This document shows, in pieces, positions 1 through 7,213 of a DNA stretch of 64,000 nt; the stretch's first letter is position 1; each line of letters starts with the position of its first letter. Made by a program: the position numbers and the translations under genes. The DNA is from Acidobacteriota bacterium (GTDB taxonomy: Bacteria > Acidobacteriota > Terriglobia > Bryobacterales > Bryobacteraceae), in the NCBI GenBank assembly GCA_947470805.1, contig CANIVU010000003.1:1-64000 (forward strand). Reading direction: 5' to 3'. A model generated the notes under the pieces. It was not told the DNA's origin and ran no database searches. It saw nothing but the letters and a program-made list of their open reading frames with translations.

Positions 1-82
1 ACACCCAATCGCCAACGGCTTTCTCATTACCGGTGATCGATTCAATGTCGATGAGGGTTTTTGTGAGGGCGAAAACGTCCAT
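1..82 (-). CDS. M20-family metallopeptidase, N-terminal fragment (runs off the left edge)
   Basis: Only the first 27 or so codons are present, read leftward from an ATG at 82. The peptide begins M-D-V-F-A-L-T-K-T-L-I-D-I-E-S-I-T-G-N-E and resembles the N-terminus of M20 amidohydrolases/peptidases (ArgE, DapE, carboxypeptidase G2), where an L-x-x-I-x-S-x-(S/T)-G-N-E element precedes the first metal-binding segment. A purine-rich stretch (AGAGGATGGAG) lies just upstream of the ATG and fits a ribosome binding site; another in-frame ATG occurs at 91. No metal-binding residues fall inside the window, so the family call rests on this short motif alone. Confidence 0.5.
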   Translation of the reverse strand, partial: MDVFALTKTLIDIESITGNEKAVGDWV

Positions 83-380
83 ACTCTCCATCCTCTGGTA
101 GCCAAACGCCGGGAGAGTATACGGGTAGGGCCCGTGCCTTCTCCGTAGCGCCCCACCCGGCCATGCATTGGCATTTCGCCAAGTGTCCGAGTGACAGTGA
201 GCTGGTCTTATCCAGTCTCCCCAACCTCCCCGCGTGCCGCCCCGCGGAAAAACTTCGGCGAAGTTGCCCTTTTCCACCAGCCTTCCGTGCGACGGAACCT
301 GCTGCTGATGTACTTGTGACCTTCGCTCCTCTACCGAGTTCTCTACTAGCCTAACGAAGCCGCGCCCGCAACGTCAACAT
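83..380. other. Non-coding 298-bp region with several short hairpins; possible structured RNA or long leader
   Basis: No convincing gene lies between the M20 start and the end of nanA. Several perfect short stems are visible: ACGGG/CCCGT (121-125/131-135), TTGGC/GCCAA (168-172/178-182), CTGG/CCAG (202-205/212-215), AACTTC/GAAGTT (251-256/260-265) and TTCCGT/ACGGAA (283-288/292-297). This density suggests a folded transcript, either a leader of the leftward M20 gene or a separate small RNA. I looked for core motifs of RNase P RNA, tmRNA, SRP RNA and the cobalamin and TPP riboswitches on both strands and did not find them. Confidence 0.35.
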
Positions 381-1265
381 TTACGCGCGCCGCGGCACCC
401 CCAACGCCTCCATCTTCGCCCGCAAACTCGCCTTCTGCTCAACCGTCAAATTCGCTCGCGGCGCCCGGCAATCCCCACAAGGCACGCCCTGCCACGCCAT
501 CATCTCCTTCGTCGCCGCATGCGCCGGATACTGCAACCCCAGTTCAATCACCGCGTTCACGCGACTCTGCAACGCCCGCGCCTCGTCCCACTTCCCTTCC
601 CCCGCCAACCGGTGAATCCCCACAAACCACTCCGGCACGACGTTATAAAAAGTGCCAATCCCCCCATCAGCCCCCATCGCCAGCCCGGCCACAAAAATCT
701 CGTCAAACCCATTGAAAATCGTCGCCCCGGCCCGCTTCAACTTCCACAGCGTAAACAGATCGGTGCTCGTAAACTTCAGCCCCGCCACGCCCTTGATCTC
801 GTACAACCGCATCAAGTCGTCGAACCCGTTCGGCCGCGCCGCGAACCCCGGAAAGAAGTAAATGAACAACGGCAACGAAGTCGCCGCCGCTATCGCCGAA
901 TAGTACCCATGCACTTCGTCAATCGAATAGGAGCCCCCCGGCGGCAACGAAGAAATCGACGTCGCCCCAACCGATTCCGCGTGCCGCGCCAACTCCACCG
1001 CGTCCGCCGTCGACGCCGCGCCAATATGCGCCATCACATTCTTCCCCGCCGGCGACAACCGCACGGCACTTTCCACCACCAACTTCCGCTGCGCCACCGG
1101 CTGCTGCAACCCCTCGCCCGTCTGGCCGCAAACATACAGCCCATCCACCCCAGCCGCGTACAGCGACCCGCACAACTTCTCCATCATCGACGGCACAAAA
1201 ACGCCTTCTGCATCCATCGGCGTCAACAACGCGGGCAGCACGCCGCCAGTAATCGAAAGTGACAT
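381..1265 (-). CDS. nanA: N-acetylneuraminate lyase-like DHDPS/NAL-family aldolase
   Basis: A 294-residue class I aldolase of the dihydrodipicolinate synthase/N-acetylneuraminate lyase family, close to the usual 290-300. Visible motifs are the pyruvate-binding G-Q-T-G-E (47-51), the catalytic Tyr in L-F-I-Y-F-F-P-G (Tyr136) and the Schiff-base Lys in G-V-A-G-L-K-F-T (Lys164). The segments N-G-F-D-E-I-F (185-191) and G-A-D-G-G-I-G (198-204) match bacterial NanA better than DapA. The expected reaction is cleavage of sialic acid to N-acetylmannosamine and pyruvate in the cytoplasm. The start at 1265 is chosen because family similarity begins there. It is divergent from the sialidase with 3 bp between start codons. 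A related 2-keto-3-deoxy sugar acid aldolase activity cannot be excluded. Confidence 0.82.
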   Translation of the reverse strand: MSLSITGGVLPALLTPMDAEGVFVPSMMEKLCGSLYAAGVDGLYVCGQTGEGLQQPVAQRKLVVESAVRLSPAGKNVMAHIGAASTADAVELARHAESVGATSISSLPPGGSYSIDEVHGYYSAIAAATSLPLFIYFFPGFAARPNGFDDLMRLYEIKGVAGLKFTSTDLFTLWKLKRAGATIFNGFDEIFVAGLAMGADGGIGTFYNVVPEWFVGIHRLAGEGKWDEARALQSRVNAVIELGLQYPAHAATKEMMAWQGVPCGDCRAPRANLTVEQKASLRAKMEALGVPRRA

Positions 1266-1268
1266 ATC

Positions 1269-2315
1269 ATGCAGAATACCAAGATGCTCCGCCGCGCCTT
1301 CCTCGCCACCCCCTTGGCCGCCCTCGCCGCACCCCGCCAAATCATCGTCGACCGCGAACCCGGCCAGTACTTGGGCCACCCCACCACGGTCCTCCTCAAG
1401 GACGGCAAAACCATCCTATGCGTCTATCCCAAAGGCCACGGCAAAGGCCCCATACAGTTCAAGAAATCCACCGACGGCGGCCTCACCTGGTCCGAACGCC
1501 TGCCCACCCCGCAGAACTGGGAAACCTCCCTCGAAACCCCAACAATTCACCAACTCAACGGCAACCGTCTGATCCTCTTCTCCGGCCTCTACCCCATTCG
1601 TTCGGCCATCTCCGATGACAACGGCGCCACCTGGTCCCCGCTCGCCCCCATCGGCGACTTCGGCGGCATCGTCGCCATGTCGTCTGTCATCAAACTGAAG
1701 AACGGAAATTACATGGCCGTCTTCCACGACGACGGCCGCTTCTTCCAAAAAACGCCCGCCGAAAAACGCGCGTTTATCGTCTACAAAACCCTCTCCACCG
1801 ACAACGGCCAAACCTGGCAGCAGCCCATCCCCATCGCCCAACACGCCGAAGCCCACCTCTGCGAACCCGGCCTCCTCCGCTCCCCCAACGGCAAACAAAT
1901 CGCCATGCTCCTCCGCGAAAACAGCCGCAAATTCAACTCTTTCGTGACATTCTCCGACGACGAAGGCCAGTCCTGGTCCACCCCGCGAGAAACCACAAAG
2001 GACCTCACCGGCGACCGCCACGTCGCCATCTACACCAAGAACAAGAAGCTCTTCATCACCTTCCGCGACACCAGCAAAGACAGCCCCACCAAAGGCGATT
2101 GGGTGGCCTGGCTCGGCCACTACGAAGACATCACCGCCAACCGCCCCGGCGAGCGCAAAATCCACCTGATGAAGAACCACAAAGGTGCCGACTGCGCCTA
2201 CCCCGGCCTCGAACGCCTCCCCGACGGCACCCTCGTCACCACCACCTACGGCCACTGGACGCCCAACGAACAGCCCTACATCATCTCCCTCCGCATCCCC
2301 GCCAACGAGCTATGA
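1269..2315 (+). CDS. Exo-alpha-sialidase / BNR-repeat glycoside hydrolase, exported
   Basis: A 348-residue six-bladed propeller-type sialidase. Four Asp-box (BNR) repeats of the form S-x-D-x-G-x-T/S-W occur near 67-74, 115-122, 176-183 and 229-236. An arginine-containing M-L-R-R-A-F-L segment plus Ala-rich stretch at residues 6-21 looks like an export signal, so the enzyme probably acts in the periplasm or outside the cell. An alternative start at 1284 (the M of M-L-R-R) would give a cleaner signal peptide. It overlaps the next gene by 4 bp and is divergent from the NanA-like lyase, so the three genes together suggest release, uptake and cleavage of sialic acid-like sugars. The exact glycan is not shown by the sequence. 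Confidence 0.8.
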   Translation: MQNTKMLRRAFLATPLAALAAPRQIIVDREPGQYLGHPTTVLLKDGKTILCVYPKGHGKGPIQFKKSTDGGLTWSERLPTPQNWETSLETPTIHQLNGNRLILFSGLYPIRSAISDDNGATWSPLAPIGDFGGIVAMSSVIKLKNGNYMAVFHDDGRFFQKTPAEKRAFIVYKTLSTDNGQTWQQPIPIAQHAEAHLCEPGLLRSPNGKQIAMLLRENSRKFNSFVTFSDDEGQSWSTPRETTKDLTGDRHVAIYTKNKKLFITFRDTSKDSPTKGDWVAWLGHYEDITANRPGERKIHLMKNHKGADCAYPGLERLPDGTLVTTTYGHWTPNEQPYIISLRIPANEL

Positions 2316-3499
2316 CCCGCTCCTGGCTCCTCGTCGCGCTCCTGGCCATCGTCGCGTTACTCAACTACCTCGACCGCCAGGTCATCTTCTCGGTCCTCCC
2401 GCTCCTCCGCACAGATCTCCAACTCACCGACCCGCAACTCGGCCTCCTCGGGGCAACGTTCCTCTGGGTCTACGCCTTCTGCAGCCTCTTCGCCGGCTGG
2501 ACCGCACAACGCTTCGGCCACCGCAAAGTCATCCTCCTCAGCCTCTGCGCATGGTCGTTGGTAACCGCGCTAACAGGCCTCTCCACGGGCTTTGCGTCCC
2601 TTGCCGCCACACGCGCCGCCATGGGCATCACGGAGGCGTTCTATATCCCCGCCGCACTCGCGCTCGTCACCGCCGCCTACCCCGAAGCCATCCGCTCGAA
2701 AGCCGTATCGCTCCACCAAAGCGGCATCTATTTCGGCATCCTCTTGGGCGGCGGGCCCGGTGCCATGGCCGGCCAAATGCTCGGCTGGCGCAACATCTTC
2801 TTCGTTCTCGGCGCGGTCGGCGTGGCCTACTCCGCCGTCCTCTTCCTCACCCTCCCCAAAGCCACCGGCAAAGTCGAAGCCGCCCCGCCCAACTACGCCA
2901 AAGCCACCAAAGCCATCTTTCAAACCAAAGGCTTTCTTCCCGTGTTCTTCATCTTCGCCGCCATCTCCTTCGCCAACTGGATGGTTGCCACATGGATGCC
3001 GCTCTACCTCTACGACCGCTTCAAATTCAACCTCCAATCGGCCGGCTACTCGGCCACGATCTTCACCCAGGTCTCGGGCCTGATCGGCATGGCCGTCGGC
3101 GGCTGGATGGCCGACAAACTCTCCCGCACCAAACCGCGCGGCCGCGTCACCACACAAACCGTCGGCCTGCTGATCGCCGCGGTCTTCATGATCCTCACCG
3201 GCAGCGTCACAACCGCACCGCTATTGCTCGCCGTGCTCTTCATCTACTCCTTCGGCCGCGGCATCTACGATTGCAACGTCATGCCCGTCCTCTGCGACGT
3301 CGTCGATGACGATCAACGCTCCACCGCCTACAGCCTCTTGAACTTCGCCGGCACCTTCGTCGGCGGCGTCGCGGCTTACGGCGCCGGCGCCCTCCGCCAG
3401 GTCATCGGCATCGATGGCGCACTCCTGGGCGCCGGCGTCATCATCCTGCTCAGCGCCGCGCTCCTCTCCAAAATCCCCACACGCCTTACAACAAACTGA
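2312..3499 (+). CDS. MFS transporter, probably for sialic or another sugar acid
   Basis: A 395-residue major facilitator with about 12 hydrophobic segments. It opens with a helix followed by A-L-L-N-Y-L-D-R-Q, typical of the anion:cation symporter branch, which carries hexuronates, sialate and similar acids. The loop A-Q-R-F-G-H-R-K between helices 2 and 3 is the MFS signature. Its ATG overlaps the sialidase stop (ATGA), so the two are translationally coupled. Together with the lyase this suggests that the substrate is the sugar released by the sialidase, which is inference. Its 3' end overlaps the converging tonB-like gene by 14 bp. Confidence 0.82.
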   Translation: MTRSWLLVALLAIVALLNYLDRQVIFSVLPLLRTDLQLTDPQLGLLGATFLWVYAFCSLFAGWTAQRFGHRKVILLSLCAWSLVTALTGLSTGFASLAATRAAMGITEAFYIPAALALVTAAYPEAIRSKAVSLHQSGIYFGILLGGGPGAMAGQMLGWRNIFFVLGAVGVAYSAVLFLTLPKATGKVEAAPPNYAKATKAIFQTKGFLPVFFIFAAISFANWMVATWMPLYLYDRFKFNLQSAGYSATIFTQVSGLIGMAVGGWMADKLSRTKPRGRVTTQTVGLLIAAVFMILTGSVTTAPLLLAVLFIYSFGRGIYDCNVMPVLCDVVDDDQRSTAYSLLNFAGTFVGGVAAYGAGALRQVIGIDGALLGAGVIILLSAALLSKIPTRLTTN

Positions 3500-4247
3500 A
3501 ACTCACCTCCACCGTCGCCCACACCGGAACGGCCTTCCCCTCCTTCCGCCCCGGCCTGAACCGCCACTGCGAAACCGCCCCCACCGCCCGCTCGCCCAGC
3601 CCCAATCCTGGAGCCCGCACAACTTCAATATTCGTCGGCACACCCTGCGCGTCAATCACCACGCGTAGCAGCACAACCCCATTAAAACGGGCCTTCCGCG
3701 CCTCTTCACTGAACTCCGGCTCCACTTTGTGGATCAACACCGGCGCGCTCGAAACCGCCCCCAACGAATAGGCGCCATCCATCCCCGGCCCCTTCCCCGC
3801 CCGCGGCCCGGTCCGGTCGCCAACACCCCCGCCGCCCCCATCCCCAATCCCGCCCCGCCGCCCCTGCCCGTCCGACGGAGGCCCCGGCACCCCAAACGGA
3901 TCGCCCAACCGCAGCGCCGAAATATCCACCGCCGGTGCCGCCACAATCGCCGGCTCCACCGGCAGCGCCGCCTCAATCTCCACCGTCCGCGTAGTCGGCG
4001 CAGTAAAGACCAACTCAGCCACCCGTGGCAGCCGCCCCCGCGAAGCCGGCCGCGTATCCTGCCCGCCGCCCCCTCCGCCCATCGCCCGCGCCGCCACCGG
4101 AGGCGGCTGAATCTTCAGCGGCATCCTCACATCAATCGGAACAACGAAGGTACTCACCGGCAACACCTCCTCGGTCCGCAACAGCAGCAAAACCGCCACG
4201 CCACAAACATGCAGAACAACCGAACCAGCCCAAGAGGGAACACGCAT
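3486..4247 (-). CDS. TonB-family energy transducer
   Basis: A 253-residue protein with one N-terminal membrane helix (about 8-24), a Pro/Gly-rich periplasmic spacer containing long glycine runs, and a C-terminal TonB domain (about 165-253). The latter shows the family pattern: V-E-P-E-F-S-E-E-A-R-K-A-R-F-N-G-V-V-L-L then W-R-F-R-P-G. It would couple inner-membrane proton motive force to TonB-dependent receptors. An in-frame TTG exists at 4268, but the ATG at 4247 has AGAGAG upstream and places the helix correctly. No exbB or exbD lies next to it; a full set is at 28.7-31.5 kb, so this is a second TonB in the window. Confidence 0.8.
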   Translation of the reverse strand: MRVPSWAGSVVLHVCGVAVLLLLRTEEVLPVSTFVVPIDVRMPLKIQPPPVAARAMGGGGGGQDTRPASRGRLPRVAELVFTAPTTRTVEIEAALPVEPAIVAAPAVDISALRLGDPFGVPGPPSDGQGRRGGIGDGGGGGVGDRTGPRAGKGPGMDGAYSLGAVSSAPVLIHKVEPEFSEEARKARFNGVVLLRVVIDAQGVPTNIEVVRAPGLGLGERAVGAVSQWRFRPGRKEGKAVPVWATVEVSFSLL

Positions 4248-4396
4248 GCCAATCTCTCTGCAAGGCAACGGCCATCGCCCAAACCCCTGTATTCATTGGC
4301 TCCCACGCCAACCCGCCTGTCACCCGTCAACCACAGCTGTGCCCCAACTCTGCTACTGTAAAGCCACGCTCCCGCGTCCGCACAAATGGGAAAACC

Positions 4397-5575
4397 ATGC
4401 GGACCTTCATCGAACCACCGCCCGCTTCGTCCAACGTCCTTCTCCAACTCTGGAACCGAATCGCCGCCCGCCGCGAAATCGTCGCGCGCAAGCGCCCCCT
4501 CCTGCGCCACCCGCACGCCTACTGGAACTGGGCCGTGGCCAACTGGGAGTGGCGCACTAAAGCCGCCCGCATCACCGCCCGCCCCCTCAAACTCACCATA
4601 GACCCAACCAACGCCTGTCACCTCCGCTGCCCCCTATGCCCCACCGGCCGCCGCGAACTCGATCGTCCTCCCGGCCACCTCTCCCCAGCCGTCTTCCAGC
4701 GCCTCCTAGAAGAAACCGCCGACACCCTCTTCTTCATCGATTTCTTCAACTGGGGCGAACCCCTCCTCAACCCGCACACCGAAGAGCTAATCGCAATGGC
4801 CGCCGCCAAAGGCATCATCTGCGCCATGAGTACCAACCTCAGCCTCCCGCTCACAGACGCCCGCATCCATCGCCTCATCACCTCCGGCCTGCACGAAATC
4901 ATCGTGTCCCTCGATGGCGCCACCGCCGAGTCCTACACCCAATACCGCAAGGGCGGCGACTTCGATCTCGTCTGCGCCAACGTCCGCAAAATCGTCGCCG
5001 AAAAGCGCCGCCTCGGCGTCACCGCGCCGCTCGTCACCTGGCAATTCCTTGTCTTCCGCCACAACGAACACGAACAGCAACTCGCTCGCGAAATGGCCGA
5101 AAAGATGGGGGTCGATCGCATCGCCTTCCGCGCCCCCATGCTCGACATCGACAGTCCCGACCTCCCCCCTCCCGATCGCGACTCGCTCCTCTCCTGGGCC
5201 CCGGACGATCAGGCGTTCCGCGTCAAACACAAGCGGCCGACGGCCTGCTCCTGGCACTACATGTCGGCCGCCATCAACTGGGACGGCTCCGTCGCCCCCT
5301 GCTGCGGCGTGCATAGCAAACAGGACGATTTCGGCGCGCTCACCGAAGCGCCCTACATGAATGTGGTCAACAACCCCGTCTACCAGTCCGCCCGAACCGC
5401 AAACCCCACCGGCCGCGCCTGCGATGCCTGCCCCGTCCCCGGAATCAAGGATTATCACCGCCACCTGAATCGCCAGATCGCCATCCACACGGCGGCAACG
5501 CTCTGGAACAGCATCTTCCACGCCCGAACACTGGGAGACGCAACTGGGAATTCCCATTCTATATTCCCAGTATGA
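4397..5575 (+). CDS. Radical SAM/SPASM domain protein
   Basis: A 392-residue radical SAM enzyme. The [4Fe-4S] motif C-x3-C-x2-C is visible as C-H-L-R-C-P-L-C, followed by the G-E-P motif (N-W-G-E-P-L) and a TIM-barrel S-L-D-G-A motif. The C-terminal half has a SPASM-type cluster region: an early Cys in T-A-C-S-W, then P-C-C-G, then C-D-A-C-P. Such proteins do oxidative peptide maturation or act in anaerobic cofactor and polysaccharide pathways; no precursor peptide was recognised nearby, so the substrate is unknown. The last 4 bp overlap the vapB start, and the final 10 or so codons coincide with a palindromic operator-like site. Confidence 0.85.
   Translation: MRTFIEPPPASSNVLLQLWNRIAARREIVARKRPLLRHPHAYWNWAVANWEWRTKAARITARPLKLTIDPTNACHLRCPLCPTGRRELDRPPGHLSPAVFQRLLEETADTLFFIDFFNWGEPLLNPHTEELIAMAAAKGIICAMSTNLSLPLTDARIHRLITSGLHEIIVSLDGATAESYTQYRKGGDFDLVCANVRKIVAEKRRLGVTAPLVTWQFLVFRHNEHEQQLAREMAEKMGVDRIAFRAPMLDIDSPDLPPPDRDSLLSWAPDDQAFRVKHKRPTACSWHYMSAAINWDGSVAPCCGVHSKQDDFGALTEAPYMNVVNNPVYQSARTANPTGRACDACPVPGIKDYHRHLNRQIAIHTAATLWNSIFHARTLGDATGNSHSIFPV
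5544..5570 (+). promoter_or_regulatory. Probable VapB operator: palindrome plus a third half-site just before vapB
   Basis: TGGGAATTCCCA (5545-5556) is a perfect 12-bp palindrome. Another ATTCCCAG half-site at 5563-5570 pairs with CTGGGAAT at 5544-5551. The site ends one base before the vapB ATG. AbrB/MazE-fold antitoxins commonly autorepress by binding such palindromes near their start. Here the site also encodes the C-terminal tail of the radical SAM protein. The role is inferred from position and symmetry. Confidence 0.6.
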
Positions 5576-5835
5576 TTACCAAAATCACCATGGACCAGAC
5601 CGGCCGCGTGCTAATCCCCAAAGCGCTGCGCGACCAGTTGCATCTCGGCCCCGGTGATCTCATGGAACTCGCCAGCGACGGAGACGAAATCCGCCTCCGC
5701 CCTGTCCGCGCCCAGGCCCTGCTGAAGAAGGAACAAGGTGTGTGGGTCTACCAGGGCGATGCGGCCGAGGCGTCCTCCATTACCGACCTCATCGACCGAG
5801 AACGCGAACGCCGCATCCAGGAACTCCAAAAATGA
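5572..5835 (+). CDS. vapB: AbrB/MazE-family antitoxin (VapB-like)
   Basis: An 87-residue swapped-hairpin DNA-binding antitoxin. The AbrB/SpoVT fold is recognisable in residues 1-45: I-T-K-I-T-M-D-Q-T-G-R-V-L-I-P-K-A-L-R, then L-G-P-G-D-L-M-E-L. The charged C-terminal tail (D-R-E-R-E-R-R-I-Q-E-L) would bind and neutralise the toxin. The gene overlaps both neighbours by 4 bp (ATGA with the radical SAM gene before it and with the PIN toxin after it). The palindrome immediately upstream is the likely autoregulatory site. Confidence 0.82.
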   Translation: MITKITMDQTGRVLIPKALRDQLHLGPGDLMELASDGDEIRLRPVRAQALLKKEQGVWVYQGDAAEASSITDLIDRERERRIQELQK

Positions 5836-6266
5836 GTGCCGCCAAGGAGTTCTTCGACACCTCCGTCTTCATCGCCGCCTTCTGGAAAGGGCACCCCCAA
5901 CACGAACCCAGCCTCCGCCTGGTCAGCCGCGCCAATCCCGAGAAGTCGACCTGCGCCGCCCATACCATCGCCGAAGTCTACGCCACCATGACCGCCCTCC
6001 CGGTGAAAAATGTCATCCCCCCGGATCAGGCGCTCCTCTTCGTCAGTGAAGTCCGTAGCCGCTGCCGCGTCATCACGCTCGACGAAGAGGACTATTGGAG
6101 CACCCTCTCCAGCGCCGGCGAAATGGGCTTCACCAGCGGACGCATCTACGACGCCCTCCTCCTCCGCTGCGCCCGTAAAGCCAAGGCGAAAACAATCTAC
6201 ACCTGGAACGACAAACACGTCCTCGCCATCGCCCCGGACCTCGCCACCCGCATCCAAACGCCCTAG
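5832..6266 (+). CDS. vapC: PIN-domain toxin ribonuclease (VapC-like)
   Basis: A 144-residue PIN-domain protein, the usual size for VapC. The acidic catalytic residues are placed as expected: Asp in F-F-D-T-S-V-F near the N-terminus, Glu in A-E-V-Y-A-T-M, and Asp in I-Y-D-A-L-L-L near residue 110. It is predicted to be a Mg2+-dependent RNase held in check by the preceding antitoxin, with which it overlaps by 4 bp. The 3' end meets the converging HupE-like gene, whose stop codon shares a CTAG with this one. The RNA target cannot be read from sequence. Confidence 0.82.
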   Translation: MSAAKEFFDTSVFIAAFWKGHPQHEPSLRLVSRANPEKSTCAAHTIAEVYATMTALPVKNVIPPDQALLFVSEVRSRCRVITLDEEDYWSTLSSAGEMGFTSGRIYDALLLRCARKAKAKTIYTWNDKHVLAIAPDLATRIQTP

Positions 6267-7213
6267 AAAAACAACCGCGTCACCGTCCAATACAACCCCG
6301 CCGCCATAATCCCCCACGATCCATAACGAACCACCATCTCCCGCCGTCCCACATACGCTAACACCGGGACCACCACTAATACAATCCCCAACTGCCCAAT
6401 CTCCACGCCCAAATTAAACCCCGCCAGCGCCCAGCCCAACACCTCCTCCGGCAACCCCACTTCCCCCAACGCCCCTGCAAACCCAAACCCGTGCACCAGC
6501 CCGAACCCCGCCGCATACATCGCCCGCACCCCCGCCCCGCGCGTGCCCTTGGACAATAAGTTCTCCCCAGCCGCCGCCACAATCGACAGCGCAATCACGC
6601 CCTCCACCAGCCATGGAATCGGCCGCACCCACCCCAGAACCGCCATCGCCAGCGTAATCGAATGGGCAACGGTAAACGCCGTCACCACCACCAGCAACGA
6701 TCGCCACCGCCCCCCCGGCAGCAATAAAGCCAGCAAAAACGCAATGTGATCCGCGCCAAAGAAGATATGTTCCACCCCGATCGGCACGAACCGCCGCAAC
6801 GCCGACGACCCGCTCTCCCCCAACACTACCGGCTTCGACGTCGCCCCTAAAATCGCCTCCCCCGCCGGCTTCCCATCGCGGAGTAGCGTCACCAGCGTCC
6901 GGTCCGCCTCGTCCTCCGGGAACAGCGGCGCATCCATGATGATCGACGATGGCACGCCAACCCGCTCCGCCTCCCAAGCCACAATCCCGCCCGTCGTCGC
7001 CGCCACGGCATGCCCCGCGCCAACAAACAACTCCCCATCCAACCGAAGCCGCAAACGCTTCGGCAACTCCGTCCCCGGTTCCCGCCCCTGCAGCTGCAAC
7101 GCATGCGCCTGCACCCGCACGTGCGTCTTCCCATCGGCAATCCGCAACTGCACACCCGTCACACCCAAATCATGCGCAAACAGGCTCAAACTCAGGAAAA
7201 ACAGAAATCTCAT
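6263..7213 (-). CDS. HupE/UreJ_2-family membrane protein
   Basis: A 316-residue exported membrane protein. The first helix (M-R-F-L-F-F-L-S-L-S-L-F-A) acts as signal, followed by a periplasmic region of about 120 residues and then seven or so C-terminal helices. The C-terminal half has the HupE/UreJ-like histidine motifs G-V-E-H-I-F-F-G-A-D-H-I-A-F and A-H-S-I-T-L plus G-L-V-H-G-F-G-F. In this family they suggest metal (often nickel) handling, but the _2 branch is functionally uncharacterised. The ATG overlaps the upstream permease stop, so it is the last gene of the minus-strand operon. The start at 7213 is preferred to an upstream one because the signal helix begins there. Confidence 0.75.
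   Translation of the reverse strand: MRFLFFLSLSLFAHDLGVTGVQLRIADGKTHVRVQAHALQLQGREPGTELPKRLRLRLDGELFVGAGHAVAATTGGIVAWEAERVGVPSSIIMDAPLFPEDEADRTLVTLLRDGKPAGEAILGATSKPVVLGESGSSALRRFVPIGVEHIFFGADHIAFLLALLLPGGRWRSLLVVVTAFTVAHSITLAMAVLGWVRPIPWLVEGVIALSIVAAAGENLLSKGTRGAGVRAMYAAGFGLVHGFGFAGALGEVGLPEEVLGWALAGFNLGVEIGQLGIVLVVVPVLAYVGRREMVVRYGSWGIMAAGLYWTVTRLFF

Noticed and set aside
83-380. RNase P RNA, tmRNA or a known riboswitch near the left edge
   Set aside because: The core motifs (for example GAGGAAAGTC for RNase P, B12 box, TPP CTGAGA) are missing on both strands.
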